Source of the DNA: Chrysomallon squamiferum
Taxonomy: Eukaryota; Mollusca; Gastropoda; Neomphalida; Peltospiridae
DNA: 54,632 bases
Assembly (NCBI GenBank): GCA_012295275.1
Contig: CM022668.1
Span: 5,998,989-6,053,620, forward strand
Direction of reading: 5' to 3'
Position 1 is the stretch's first letter. Each line of letters begins with the position of its first letter. The position numbers were made by a program, and so were the translations under genes. The notes below the pieces were generated by a model. The model did no database searches, was not told the DNA's origin, and saw only the letters and a program-made list of their open reading frames with translations. Positions 1-15,960 of this stretch are shown piece by piece.

Positions 1-256
1 AGGCATCTCTGTGTAAACATCACTAAACAGAAGAGAGAAAGTCAAGTCCGTTGTGAATGTACATGTCTACTATACCCACAGCTAATCGTTATTTAAGACA
101 AATACAACACTGAAACTCTTTCGTAGCAGAAAATGTACCTCTCATTTACAAATACAGTCTTTATTGAGCAGTGATATTACTTTAATAAAACTGTTATGTT
201 GTCATGATTAAATGTTGTGTATACTCGTTTCAGTGGGTTTTTTCCTTATTTATCTT

Positions 257-290
<34 letters not shown>

Positions 291-540
291 TCCTAAATCT
301 GTAATGTGAGTAGTAAAACTAATGTTTGATTTCTATACCTGCATTTCAGAACAGTCTGTTTGCGCAGTGAAATTTGTGTTTGCCAGTCTCTGCACACATC
401 CTGCTTCGTATCAATGATTACATAAACGCAGCCATTTGTTTTATCTTATTATCATCATCATCATCATCATCATCATAATATATATTTTGTTGTTGGTCAT
501 TTCTTTTTCTATCTCTCTTTTGTTCGTTTTTAACTCTCCT

Positions 541-690
<150 letters not shown>

Positions 691-936
691 TTTATTTGTT
701 TATTAATTATTACTTTATATATTTTTTAAAACAGACAGCCTAAACATAAACCACTGTCATCATATTAATTACTTAACTAAATTTCTAAAGTCAGTTTGAC
801 AAGTCATTATCAAACCAAATACAGAGTAAAAATATCTCTGAGCGACCTAGTTGTTAGTTTCTGTATCGGGGTGTACCTGATTATGCACCTTTATCTATAC
901 TTCCTGCTTGATATAAACGAAAAAGAAAGAAAGAAG

Positions 937-2042
937 ATGACGTCGTTTCGGTTTTATTTATTAATTTGTGGAATATGTTTGAATTTCCTTGTGTGTGTGC
1001 TTACAGGTAGGATTTAATAATAATAATAATAATGATAAGTTGACGTATTTGGTGAGTCTAAATAATAAACTAATAATTAAACTCTGTATTCAATTTAATA
1101 CATATTTCTTGCTGTTGTGATACTTTACTTACAAATTCAAGAATAAAAATAACAGTTAAAATATTCTTATAAATGTTTGAGAAATCAGTGTTCAATAGTA
1201 TTTACAAATACATTTCCCTTTCTTCTTTACATATATTATATACGTAACAATAATGATAAACAGTGCTTGTGTTTGTGTGCGTTTTGTGTGTATGTATATT
1301 TTTACAAAAAATTAAAACAAATATCACTTTTATCTCTCATCCTGACATGATAAATCAGGTATTACGTTTTGTTGTTGTTGTTGTTATTATTATTATTATT
1401 ATCATCATGATCATCATCACTTATCATCATTGTTATTTTTATTATTATTCATATTATCATCACAATCATTATCGTCATCGTTATTATTATTGTTGTTATT
1501 GTTATTGCTCTTGTTGTTTTGTTATTATTGTTGTTGTTGTTGTTATTGTTGTTGTTGCTGCTGCTGCTGTTGTTGTTGTTGTTGTTGTTGTTGCTGCTGC
1601 TGCTGCTGCTGTTGTTGTTGTTATTGTTAGTCAATATATTTCCAGCTCTATCCTGTTGCTCTTTATTTGTTTCATTTTGATCCTCACTCTTCAAATGTAA
1701 ACTGATCTGACTTTGATACAAATATAATATGTAAGATGTTCCCTATTTTCACAGAATGTGAGTCTGGTAGATTTGGTCCTGGTTGTCAGTTGAACTGCAG
1801 TCAAAGACACTGTAGTAGAGACAGTTCAGTTTGCGAGGTTAAAACTGGGAAATGTGAAAATGGCTGTAAACCAGGATGGAGAAATGTGGACTGTTTGGAA
1901 CGTAATAAATAACTTACATACCAACTGTCGTTTGATTGTTTGTAATAAGGTAAATGTTTCTAAATAACTGGACGTTAAAATATATATCTATAAATATATC
2001 CCTTTGTCAGTCTGTTTATCTAGATAGATAGATTAGATAAAT

Positions 2043-2077
<35 letters not shown>

Positions 2078-3822
2078 AAACAGACAATCCTAATTAACTA
2101 CTGACTCATCATCTATAAATCTACCTATTTTTATATATTTATCTACAAGTCGAGTTATCCTTACACACACAAACACATTGATATAAACACACACACTCTG
2201 AATCACAACACACACATAAATACACACACACATGTATAATCAAACGTTTTGATGTTTGATACCGTTCAAACAAGTACCAAGATAAAAATAAATCTGATAA
2301 TAATTATATCATCACAATCGTTTATCTCATTTTTTACATAACACCTATAACTTTAGGGTAATTTATTTCCAGCGTGTCCTACCGGTTCCTATGGAAACGG
2401 TTGTACATTTGCTTGTGCGGGACATCATTGTCTGAATCAAACAGCAAGCTGCGATCACGTGACTGGTTCATGTGCCGGCGGATGTGAGGCACCGTGGACT
2501 GGAACAGACTGTACTGGTGTGATACAAATTATATTTTTGTTTCTACAAAATAATTTATTTATACGGTCACACATAGAAAAAAATATACTTAGACATCCAG
2601 CTATCAGACAGATGAACATTTGTAATAGACAACTTGCCAAAAACAGAAAAATTACTAATATGAAAAAACGTCATTTGAGATAATCACGTATAATCCATAG
2701 CTGCTATCCATACATTTACATAACAGAGAGGTCAGTATTAGCGATAATGAGATTTTCTAAGCCTTTGTTTTCACCAGTGATCTAAACAAGCTATATTGTA
2801 TGAAAATGGTGTTTAATAGAGTTATCTTTTAGAGAGGTAATCTTTACGTAAATTCCACAGTGACATTCAAATATTATACAGAAATAATTTCAGTTCTAGA
2901 ACGTTGTATAAATCTAGACTTCTCGAACATTCTGCTAGTGACATATATGAAAAAAATATATCCTATACATTTTTAAATATCTACATAACAGCATAACGAT
3001 GTCAAGTACCATTTTAAAGTTTTGAGATTTGTCTTGTATGTATTGAATTGTTTTAAATAGACTTTTGTCTACATAAATGTATCTTTTATCCATGGACCTC
3101 CTCTGGAGACACTATCATGTACAAAGATCATCTCTGTAATAGTTCAATGTATATCTGTGTGTATGTGTATGTGTGTGTATGTGTATGTGTGTGTATGTGT
3201 ATGTGTGTGTGTGTGCAAGGTATCTGTAAAGAGCATAACGCTCATTACTTTATATATCAAACAGGTTGTCAAGGTAAATACGGACCAGACTGCAAGTTTT
3301 CTTGCTCTGAAAGACATTGTAAAGACACGTCAGCGCCATGTGATCACGTGACAGGGTCATGTGACGGAGACTGTGAGGACGGATGGAAAGCATGCACGTG
3401 CACAGAAAGTAAATATTTATTAAGTAAATAACTTGTAACTGTGACAACGGTTATTTTTTCCAGTGGTAGCATTTGAGATTTCTAGCGACAGAAAATAAAA
3501 TGTACTGTGTAATTGTTTCAGAACTATTTTAATATTTGTGATTATGTACTGACAGTTTGTATGCGTCTGAGTCTTTATGTCTGAACAGTGTATTTTTGTC
3601 CAAGCGTACAATCTGGAACCCGCTAAACCTTCAGACAATGAAAGCAGGGGATACAAAACAGCTAAACGATCCTTTTATTATTATTACAATTACTAATATT
3701 ATTACTGTTTTGATTAGTAGTAGTATTTGTAGTAACACTAGTAGTGCTAGTAGTTTTAGTAATAGTAGTAGTAGTATTATAGTAGTAGTGGTAGTGGTTT
3801 TGCCGTTAATAGTAGTTGCAAA

Positions 3823-3854
<32 letters not shown>

Positions 3855-5110
3855 TATAGTAGTAGCAATAGAGGTGGTGGTGATAATAGTAGCAGTGATT
3901 GTAGGACTGGTCGTAGTAGTAATTGGAGTAGTTGTAGAAGTGGTGGTAGTAGTAGTAGTAGTAGTAGTGTGTTTAGGTGGCGTTGGTGTTGGTATCAGTA
4001 GCAGAAATATCAGCTGCAGTAATATAAATGGTCGCAGTAGTAGTAGTAGCAGCACTAATAGAAGAAAAGTCGAGGTAACGGTAGCAGTAGTAGTAACAAT
4101 AATATTAGAAGTAGCAGCACATTTAGACAATAGATCATGGTAACAGCGCATACGAATTAACGAAAATCAGAAAATTATAGAAACTCTATTGTTGGGTATT
4201 TTGTGCGTGTGTTTGTGTGCGTGAAAATGCATATGTACACAAACAGTCTGTCTTATATACATATGTATGTATGTATGTATATGTATGTATGTATGTATTT
4301 ATGTATGTATGTATGCATATATATATATCGAGTTGTATTTCAGAAATATCCAAAACTGGAGAATACGAGGAGCTGAAATCCACGATAACTGCGCTGTCTG
4401 TTGTCACTGGAATACTCTGTGTTTCACTTGTTACTGCTGTAATATTCTTAATTCTGTAAGTATGTCCTCTTTATAATCATACCACTATTCATTTATAACA
4501 CAGCACATAGTTAACGTACATAAAAAGAAAGGAGACATAGAAAAATAAGTTTGCGATATAGATAACACTAACAAACAGACAAATAGACAGGTAGATAGAT
4601 ATATGTATATATGTAAATAGGTGTCTTTTTCCAGTATTTATGAAGGGAGATAATTAATCACTGATAATCTTTACTAAAGAATGTCGAAATTATGTCCCCT
4701 ATACTAAAATTCTATGATTTCAAATTTGAAGATGAATAAACAGTGCATTGAAAGGATAGAGAATAAAAGTGAACAAACAGATTGAAATAATCTGAGATTG
4801 TCTCCGTTTCAGTTTTGTTAACTTCTTTTTCTTCAGATATGTCAGGCGTCACAGAACAGCATCTGATTCGAGAGCCAAAGAAAACATCAACATGACAAAC
4901 CAAGATGGCGGACACTATGAAATCGTAGAAGCAGAAACCACAGTTCATGGGCATAGTGATCAGAATTCGTCACAAGATGCAACCCAGCAGCAAGGTAAGA
5001 GCGGCTTTGTGAACGCTGGACAAGAAATTCTGATGAATGAATACGAAACACTTGATCCAGCAGCCACTGCTAAGCCAAACATCTACGAGGAAATAAACTC
5101 AAGAGGATAA
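937..5110 (+). CDS. Three-EGF single-pass receptor with ITAM-like tail (Draper/MEGF-like), six exons
   Basis: Exons 937-1006, 1755-1901, 2373-2516, 3265-3408, 4344-4455 and 4837-5110 join in frame to 891 nt (296 aa); every intron is GT-AG. Residues 1-23 form a hydrophobic signal peptide. Residues 24-168 are three EGF-like repeats, one per exon, each with eight cysteines in the MEGF/CED-1/Draper pattern (for example GYGxxC-type starts and GCxxGW near the end); the third carries an extra cysteine next to its last one. Residues about 183-207 are a membrane helix followed by RRH. The 85-90 residue tail holds YEIV (Y233), YETL (Y275) and YEEI (Y289). Family members are engulfment or scavenger receptors at the plasma membrane; this one is much shorter than Draper or MEGF10, which have many more EGF repeats. 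Ligand and function are inferred. The ATG at 937 was chosen because it opens the signal peptide and its phase-1 donor matches the next exon. Confidence 0.85.
939..1006 (+). other. Signal-peptide coding exon of the EGF receptor
   Basis: The exon encodes MTSFR followed by a run rich in L, I, C and V, then ends at a consensus donor (ACAG then GTAGG) in phase 1. The first base of the following codon completes Glu24, directly before the first EGF cysteine. This places the mature N-terminus in the extracellular space. Confidence 0.75.
1369..1630. repeat. TTG/TTA/CTG trinucleotide repeats in intron 1 of the EGF receptor
   Basis: Long mixed trinucleotide tract inside the first intron. It gives poly-V, poly-A, poly-L, poly-C and poly-N reading frames on both strands; none is a credible protein. 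Confidence 0.9.
3716..3980. repeat. AGT/GTA trinucleotide tract in intron 4 of the EGF receptor
   Basis: Degenerate AGT repeats within the intron between the third EGF exon and the membrane exon. A TATG tetranucleotide run follows at 4261-4330, just before the acceptor of the membrane-helix exon. Confidence 0.85.
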
Positions 5111-5466
5111 TTTGCACAGCGTGATTTTTAAACATGTACGAAATGAATACCACAACGAACTTTGACTCCATAAATATCAACTGAAGTTATTAAGAACTAT
5201 GGACATCAAAAATCATTAACAGTTAAATCAGAGGTATCATAGATTATGAGTCTTGTATTATATAATATATTGTACAGAATACTAATAATGATACTACTAT
5301 TACCACTACTACTACTACAATTACTATTACTACTACTTCTACTACTACTACTATTATTATTACTACTACTACTACTACTACTAATAATAATAATAATACA
5401 AGTATGTTAGTATGAGTTTCTACTGGTAAATGCACATGACGTGTAACTAGTGTAGGTACATAAGTA

Positions 5467-5498
<32 letters not shown>

Positions 5499-6636
5499 AG
5501 TATGTTAGTATGAGTTTTTACTGGTGTGGGTACAGAAGTACTCCCGTGTCACGACTCTCTTGCTCGGTGAACTTTTCTTGTAACATTTTCCTCACTGGCG
5601 TGACACGTGTTTTGTGTTTTGCTATGAATGCTGTGATCAGTGTGTAATTTTGTTTTATTTTTGTACGAAACTGCATTTGAAATTTACACTACGGTTTATT
5701 ATATGTTTAAAAAGAGTTTAATTAAATTAAGAAATAGACATAAATTGCTAAATAATACTAAATTTTTATTAATTTTTTTTTTCAACAAGAACATTTGCTT
5801 AAATAATATGAAGATTCTAGTCTGTAGAAATAAATATGTTAATTATCTTATTCTTACCTTAGTACTTTTGACTATTTTATTATTATTTTTTTTTTAAATT
5901 AAATTACACTTTTTTGAATTATGCTCCAGCGGCTTATTTAAACAAACTACTAAAATTAAATGACAAACAACACTTTAATCAAAAATAATAAAGAGAACAT
6001 ATTACAAAAAATACAGATTGGCCATAAAAGGGAGATAACTAAATACTGACAGGGGAGACTTTAGTTCTAGAAAAGTCATAATGTACTATGAGACAAATAT
6101 ATTTAAAATATCATTAACTTTATATATACGTATATGTACATATTTGCTGTTCAATTAATGCCAGTTGATTATTCTTTGTTCATAACTCTGTGAAAATAAC
6201 ACACTTTTTGCACACAACAATTATTAAAATTATATTATGCTGTCAAGAATACACTATTTTATGTGATAACCTTTTCTCACATTCTGAAAAAGAGACGACT
6301 TGGAAAAAAATAATAATAAGAAAATAAAAAACATGCAAATTTTGCCAAACAGGTCACTTGGATCATTACTTCTTTTTCTTCCTTTTTTTATGTAATAAAG
6401 TGTTTAATTTAAAAAATGAAAATATGAACCATCTTTCCCTGTTTTGGAAATGTAATTGTATGCACTAATATAAAAAAAAAATATTTCTTACACAAGATTT
6501 TTGTTTGTCACTTACATTAATGACAAAAGTTGTACAACTGAATAAACTAACGACATGTTACAACTGAAATATCTGAGTTTGATTTTCTTTTCTTTTCTTA
6601 TTCATAATAGTCATCATTATCGTCATATTATTATTA
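5111..6636. other. Gene-free stretch: EGF receptor 3' flank and microsatellites
   Basis: This holds the 3' flank of the EGF receptor (a possible AATAAA at 5829-5834), ACT and AAT microsatellites at 5281-5400 and 5464-5500, and a short imperfect direct duplication near 5395-5430 and 5492-5535 that shares a core reading TATGTTAGTATGAG. No coding exon is visible. Confidence 0.6.
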
Positions 6637-7065
6637 CAGGTACAGAACCATATATCCGGCAAGCTTGGGACTGGGGTTCTCCGGATTTCTGGATACATAC
6701 TAAATACATACTTCTTTTTTAATCCATTACAATTTTAAATTACCTGTAGAGAATATAATAAATAGGATCAAAATTAAACGAAGAAAAGAAAGAATAGATT
6801 TTTATTTAAACGATATCTGTACAATTTAATGCAAGTCTTCAAATACTCCAATTTCTTACAGTATCATGTACAATATATCAGATGAAAATTTAAAAAGATA
6901 ATTAAAGAACATAATTTAATTTGACAGTTTTAATGACTTCTGTGAGAGATTTACCCTTTACACAGCAACAGTCTCACTTAAACCGTTCAACGTGTACGTC
7001 ACGGAAACTACTAATGCAGCGAGTGGCGACTTACAGCGTGACTAATTTAAAAGCAGTCACTTAAC

Positions 7066-7103
<38 letters not shown>

Positions 7104-7162
7104 TTGCCGGTTTTCTGGATTTTCTGGATTTCCTAAAGGCCGGATAAATGGTTCGGTACCTG
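6637..7162. mobile_element. Non-autonomous TA-flanked DNA transposon (MITE; pogo/Tigger-like ends)
   Basis: The left end reads CAGGTACAGAACCATATATC and then CGGC. The reverse complement of the right end reads CAGGTACCGAACCATTTATC and then CGGC, giving 24-bp inverted ends with two mismatches. TA dinucleotides flank both ends (6635-6636 and 7163-7164). CAG-initial inverted repeats with TA duplication are typical of the pogo/Tigger branch of Tc1/mariner. There is no transposase; the interior is AT-rich with an (AAT)n run at 7065-7100. Confidence 0.75.
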
Positions 7163-7164
7163 TA

Positions 7165-9285
7165 TTACTATTACTGTGTACTATCCACTATTTCTATTAT
7201 TGTTGATGTTGTTGTTGTTAAAATATATAACTCCTTTATTTCAACATAAAATATAATTTTGTCAAAAACAAAACAAGAAACAATTCAATGGTTCAGTTGT
7301 GGTTAATAAAATAAAGAGTTATTTCCCTTGTATTCCACCATAGCAGATATACTTGTTTCTTCTACTTTACATAAAAGTGGTTCTAACAAATTTACAGTCA
7401 TCTTGAGCCGTATATTCTAAGAAACTCAATTATATAATCGATGGTTCTAGAAAATAAGCTATTGTCTTGGATTATAAACTCAATAATTCTAGAAAATTCG
7501 CTATCGTTGCTTCTAGCAAATTCATTGTCATTTTATAAATGTCTGACAAATTCGCTGACAGTGGTGCCACATATTTGCATACACTCCGTAGATTCCATAT
7601 AAAAAAAATCAGCCGACAGAATACTTTGAAATTTTCTTGAAAAACAAAATAAACAATCATTTAATTAACATTTTAAAAATTATATATATATATATATAGT
7701 TTATTGTACTTAAACATTATTAATTTAAATACACTGGCATTTTATTATTTTATCAGTTTAAAAACATATACAAAAGAAAAATCACCGAAAATTTTGTAAT
7801 AAATCGTTTATTCATTTGTTTCATTTTATTTCGTCTCTTTATTTATTTAAAAAAAAAAGACACACAAATTAATGATAACAATAGTAGTAGTAGTAGTAGT
7901 TGTGGTTTTTTGTTTTAGTAGCAGGGTAGTGTTAGGTGTAGTAATGGTTGTATATATAACATGCCTCTCTAAATTGTATATTTGTAAAATGTTCTGAAAC
8001 CGTATCCCACTGTCAAACATTTCCACATCCTTGTCAATTACAACATCAGATATGCCAAAGAAATGGCTTGTTTTGTTTCTGATACACTGCAATAACAACA
8101 ACAACAACAACAACAACAACAACCACAATAATAATAATAATAATAGTAATAATAATAACATTAATGACAATGATGATGAAAATGATTATTATTATGATTA
8201 TTTCTATTACTATTATAACAATTGTTTGTTTTCGTTTTCTGTGAACCGAAATTCACTACTTAGATAACCTGATGGTAAATAACCAAATATAACATTAATA
8301 TGATGAACGATACTTCTTTCTCTGTCAGTAGAGGAACACAAAAATAACGTAATTAAGATACCTGTATAATTTCGAAAAATAGACAAACAGACAAACGCTT
8401 ATATAGATCAACACACGCAAAACGTGTATTCTTTAAAGAGTGTTACTTTATGAGCACGCACACACAGCCACACTAACGCACGCATGAATGCATACGTACA
8501 TACATAATATAAAATAACATGATATAATATAACATACACAAATAAATACATGTACACGTCCTTGTAGACAATGGTGACTGGGTGAGATTTGTAATCTCTC
8601 TGACGGTTCAGTATATTTTCCACTAAAGTGATCAGTCTTTCAACCACTCGTGATCAGTCTTTCAACATCAGACTCGTCCGACCACAACTCAACTGATAAA
8701 TTAGCGATCTCCTTCTTTTCACTTTCGTCCTGTTTAGACAGAAGAGTACTTGTCTCGTGTTTTTTATTAACAACGCTAACTTACATTTTACACTATCATA
8801 TTTGCATAGAAAAACAGCACTAAGATATGACATACATTTTAATGTTCTGGAGGCTATGTCTTTCTATTGTTTCATGTTCAAAAACTGAATCAAGGTTTGT
8901 CTTTGTGTCTCGCTGGCTCTCTATTTCTTTCCCACGCATTGCCTTTTTCTTTTTCTCTCTCTCTCTATAACTCTCACGGCTTTCTCTTTCTCTCTCTCAA
9001 GCTCTCCCTTTTCTCTCTCTCTTTCACTCTCTGTTTCTTTCTTTTACCAAGTATTTGTTTTCAGAAATAATTATATAATGAAAGTGAATAAATGTACGTC
9101 CATAATCATACACAGGAATAATTGGTTACAACTGAAATACCAGTAAATTCAATACCAGTGTAAACACTGAAAAACAAAACCAAAAAGACACATGCTCATG
9201 TCATTATATATATATTTTTTTTTTCAGTAGTGAATAAAAAAAATAATAAGTAATTTCCTTGTCATTTTGTAACGTCTCTTTACTA
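7165..9285. other. Gene-free stretch with microsatellites
   Basis: I see no exon here. It contains degenerate TTCTAGAAAATTCGCT-like direct repeats near 7445-7535, AGT repeats around 7885, AAC/AAT repeats at 8093-8160, a 22-bp direct repeat around 8632-8675 (core GATCAGTCTTTCAAC), and a pyrimidine-rich CTCTCT region at 8900-9040. Confidence 0.6.
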
Positions 9286-9472
9286 GCGATTTTCAGTTGT
9301 AGAAACAAAACACAATGTAACTTAGTTATTCTACTACAACACAGGCATTTCAAACTCAATATAAGAGACTACTTTATACAATAGACTATTGAATACAACA
9401 GACTATTCTATACAACAGGATACTGTATGCAACAGAATATTGTACACCAGAGATTAGAGATCTTTGTTATTT

Positions 9473-9503
<31 letters not shown>

Positions 9504-9725
9504 CTTTTCATTTTAATTTCACAGCCAAAAGTGGAAACGAAAAGTAAAGTATAGAAAAACGAAATATTGAAATAGTAAATTCTGTTGTTTCAGAGTAAAG
9601 GTTTTGTAATACTATTGGAAGTGTTCAGTGCTTGATCATGGAAAAAACTTTGTGAGTGAGGAACTAATTGGAAAGGAACAATATTTACTTCGATAAAATC
9701 GTTGCAATTTACAAACATATATGAG

Positions 9726-9756
<31 letters not shown>

Positions 9757-9990
9757 GCAAATAATTTATCGAAATATATATAGTTAATTTAATTATTTGT
9801 TATTTAAATTATTTAACATTGCATGTTAAAATAAATAACTGGTTACTGCCTTAAGATATCACCTTTATCTTGGTCAAGTTGAAAAGCGAACTCAGCCTGT
9901 TAAAGCCTCGCTGCATTTTTCATTCTAATCTTCGCAGAAAAATACTTTTGGCCAGTAACAAGTTACCGCCCTGCACACATATATAAAACA
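9286..9990 (+). repeat. Array 5' flank module upstream of copy A
   Basis: This segment is similar to 31070-31370, 32690-32890 and 47110-47790, that is, to the upstream regions of other array copies. It includes short degenerate repeats built on ACAACAGACTATTG (9370-9440), an (ATTT)n run, a (GT)n run at 9729-9753, and a ~140-bp block at 9837-9970 with inverted ends. It marks the left border of the FReD array. Confidence 0.65.
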
Positions 9991-10159
9991 TCTATTCCTC
10001 TATAAATGAAAATCTAAAATGACTGTCATATAATATAAACAGACAGACAGACAAACTAATCGACAGATATGTAAATATATAGATACACACAGATGCAGCA
10101 CATCAATACATAATAGTAAACTAGGCTCTTAGCGATCGTTATGTTAATTCGCCGCATCA

Positions 10160-11632
10160 GCAAGCGCTTATTTCGAGTTATGTCCCTTGTTTTGACAACT
10201 CGGCCGAGGGTCCAGAGACAACTCGGCACAGGGACAATCTTGTCTATGGCTGGACAAGTGTTGTTTTTTGAATTAAAGTATTCTCACCGAAATAAAATAA
10301 CGTGTTTTTGTTAGTATTAACCTAAACGTCCCGAAACGAAGTGTCATGTCGGATTGATAAATTGCTGATCCATTTATCTTTGAATATAGTTTCATGTGTT
10401 CGAATAGTTAGTTTCTGTTCTACAGTCGGTGACCTAAACATCGGAGATTATCCCAGAAAAAAAAAAATGACAAAATTTCTTTATCGTACTTTATTGTAGT
10501 AACAACATAGCCTCCTGACTTGCAATGAGTAGCTAATGAACAAGTAAATGATATCACCCTACAGACGTTGTGTCGTTATTTTACCTGCTATTAAAAAGTA
10601 AATCCAGTTTGTGAGCAGGATAACATTTCATATAACCCGCTGATTTATTTAGATCGCTGTTGTTGAATGCGTGTGTCGGTTACCGGCCAGGTGTTAAACC
10701 TTAGTCACACAAACCTGGTATGTAGATAACTGTGTAGTTTATATGTGTAGAATGTTATGACGTTCTGATGTATATGAATATGGTAAACATTAGTAGTGAA
10801 TGTATATGGAAACTATGGATTCTATAATTGCACGAAGGAATAACATATGGTGTTATGTCATATTGTTTGATAGGAACCATGTAATAGCGATATGTGACAA
10901 GATAGATGTTTAATTATTTATGACAGTGTGGGAAATCTCATACGTTATATGTATGTAATATCTTGTATTCTGGTCTTGTTGTATATTAATTTATTGATTT
11001 GATTGTTTCAGTGTTTTAAACATACATTGTGTGTGATGTCAAATAAAAAGCCATTGTCCTGAACCTACAGCTGTTTGTCGTCGTTTTGAAAACAAACTCA
11101 AATACTGTTACATATATTATACATTTTTAAACACAACACGCATATATACAATACATGCACATAAGAATAATGAAACCCTATGACTAGTACAATATCCAGT
11201 TCCGATTTCAATAACATGTTTTTAACAACTTCAATTACATTTACTTAGGCTAATAGTAACATAGATAGTCCAAGATCAGATCACATTTCATTGTCGACGT
11301 AGCGCTGCTGTAACCAGACGGTGATTAATCACACAGCATCATGCAACATCCACGTTTTATTCAGTAAATAAATACCTAGATAGAGAACTACATCAACAAA
11401 ATAATCTCTCCGTGGAAACCAGTTTCAGAATTTAAACAAAGCGTCCATACTAAACCAGACGGTAATTAATGACACAATATCATGCAGCTTCCAAGTGCCT
11501 GTTTATATTGCTGCTCCCTGAATCACAAAGGTTGCAGTTGGACTAAATCAAGCGGTACGACCTGCAAGTGAGGAGGATTTGCGGAACGGGAAAATATCTG
11601 TAAATAATTACATTGCGGAACCTGCCCATTCG
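10160..11632. mobile_element. About 1.47-kb insertion in the upstream flank of copy A
   Basis: The upstream flanks of copies D, F, B and E run continuously from GCGATCGTTA through the CCAAT-containing promoter block. In copy A this flank is interrupted after TTAATTCGCCGC and resumes after CATTCGCTGC near 11632. The near-identical ATTCGCYGC at both borders looks like a short target-site duplication. The insert is less repetitive than its surroundings, has no long reading frame, and contains an AATAAA near 11042. Its family is not recognised. Confidence 0.45.
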
Positions 11633-11639
11633 CTGCGAC

Positions 11640-11895
11640 CCAATGAATCATTCATTCTTCACCAATAAAAAAACAGACAAAATAGCCAATAAGCAATCAG
11701 ATAAACAAACACCTCTCCATACTGATACATCTATTTCAGAAGTTTTCTAACAAACCAGAGAACTACGGACAATTAGTCTGAACTCAGAAATCAACGGTGC
11801 AATGGAGACAACGGAAGCAACGTAATAGTTGAACCATAAGCAAGAAAACTGGATTTATTTCATTTCTTATTTTAAGATTCTTACAAAATTTAAAA
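11640..11895 (+). promoter_or_regulatory. Putative promoter/5' leader of copy A
   Basis: About 250 bp directly before the start codon are strongly conserved among all array copies. They include CCAAT-type motifs (CACCAAT, then GCCAATAAGCAATC) and a conserved AACTACGGACAATTAGTCTG stretch about 130 bp before the ATG. The TATA-like TTTTATAA of copies D and F is TTTTCTAA here. Confidence 0.4.
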
Positions 11896-15050
<3,155 letters not shown>

Positions 15051-15267
15051 GGCCAGTTTAGTACTGAAGTTAAAACTAATTTTGTTTTGAAGTTAAAATT
15101 CAGCTTCTATAAGATTAAATATCCTGGACAGTATGAAGATGTTTATTTAATTACTTGTTTGTTTTTAATTGGTTATTTAGTATTTGTTTGTTTAAATGTT
15201 TAATTTTTGTTTATTTCTTTCTTAGAGGTATTAATTTTAAATGAGCTATTGTTATTCCATATTTTAA

Positions 15268-15273
15268 AATAAA
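15268..15273 (+). promoter_or_regulatory. Poly(A) signal of copy A
   Basis: AATAAA 218 bp after the stop codon, within the motif TTTTAAAATAAAAA. The same site recurs at a similar distance in copies D (36437), F (51591), G (53764) and inverted C (23100-23105). Confidence 0.6.
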
Positions 15274-15284
15274 AATTAGTTAAT

Positions 15285-15440
15285 CAAGCTTTGTACTAAC
15301 GGAACATTTCATGTAAGAACAGTTTATAAAACCTCTTCTAAAGGAACATTCCATGTGAGAAGAGTGAACCAAGCTTTGTTCTAAAGGAACATTCAACCAA
15401 AACAGTTCATCAAACTTTGTTTTAGCGGAAGATTCCGTGC
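15285..15440 (+). repeat. Degenerate ~43-bp tandem repeats, cell A
   Basis: Imperfect units alternate GGAACATTTCATG-like and AAGCTTTGTTCTAA-like halves. The same family is at 22590-22800 (inverted), 37030-37215, 44893-45190 and 51960-52090, always between a copy's 3' end and the minisatellites. Confidence 0.6.
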
Positions 15441-15720
15441 ATAACCACACTGCATATTAATGTTATTACAACTCTTTGAAACACATTCATACAAAATCTG
15501 ATTTGTCCTTTTATTGTTATCACATGATACCTCTTTGTTTATATTTACTTTTTATAAAGCTATTAACAGCTTCTTTTTGTAGAACATTAAATGTTTTATC
15601 TGAAACTTCGTGTCACAGAACAATTCATACTTCAGGCTGAAGAGCTTACTAAGGGAAGTCACTTATGTTTTTATTGATTTCCGTTGATGTTATTTTTTCG
15701 TTCCGCGAAATAATCAGGGG
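15420..15720 (+). repeat. Duplicated 3' flank block (partner at 45190-45450)
   Basis: The two blocks share long stretches, including AATGTTTTATCTGAAACTTC and CAGAACAATTCA followed by CTTCAGGCTGAAGAG. It continues the A-cell flank after the 43-bp repeats. No coding potential beyond short frames is evident. Confidence 0.65.
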
Positions 15721-15927
15721 ATTTAGATAGAGTTGTCGTTTAATACATTTTTTATTTCTGCGAGTCATTTCTCTCGCTATAATGTATTGTACTGGGAATT
15801 ATCAGTCAGACAAGTGTAATTAATAACTATGCCTTTGTTATAAATAATAATAATAATTTGTGACTCCATTTAATAATAAAACGATTGGTTTAAGCAGAAA
15901 TATCTTCAGAATCTATTTGATATTTTA

Positions 15928-15960
<33 letters not shown>

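Noticed and set aside
1263-1721. Val/Asn-rich proteins on both strands
   Set aside because: Trinucleotide microsatellite inside intron 1 of the EGF receptor.
10160-11632. Solo LTR of a retrotransposon
   Set aside because: Considered because of the internal AATAAA and TGTTACA near 11105, but matching terminal TG...CA ends with a clean 4-6 bp duplication could not be found.
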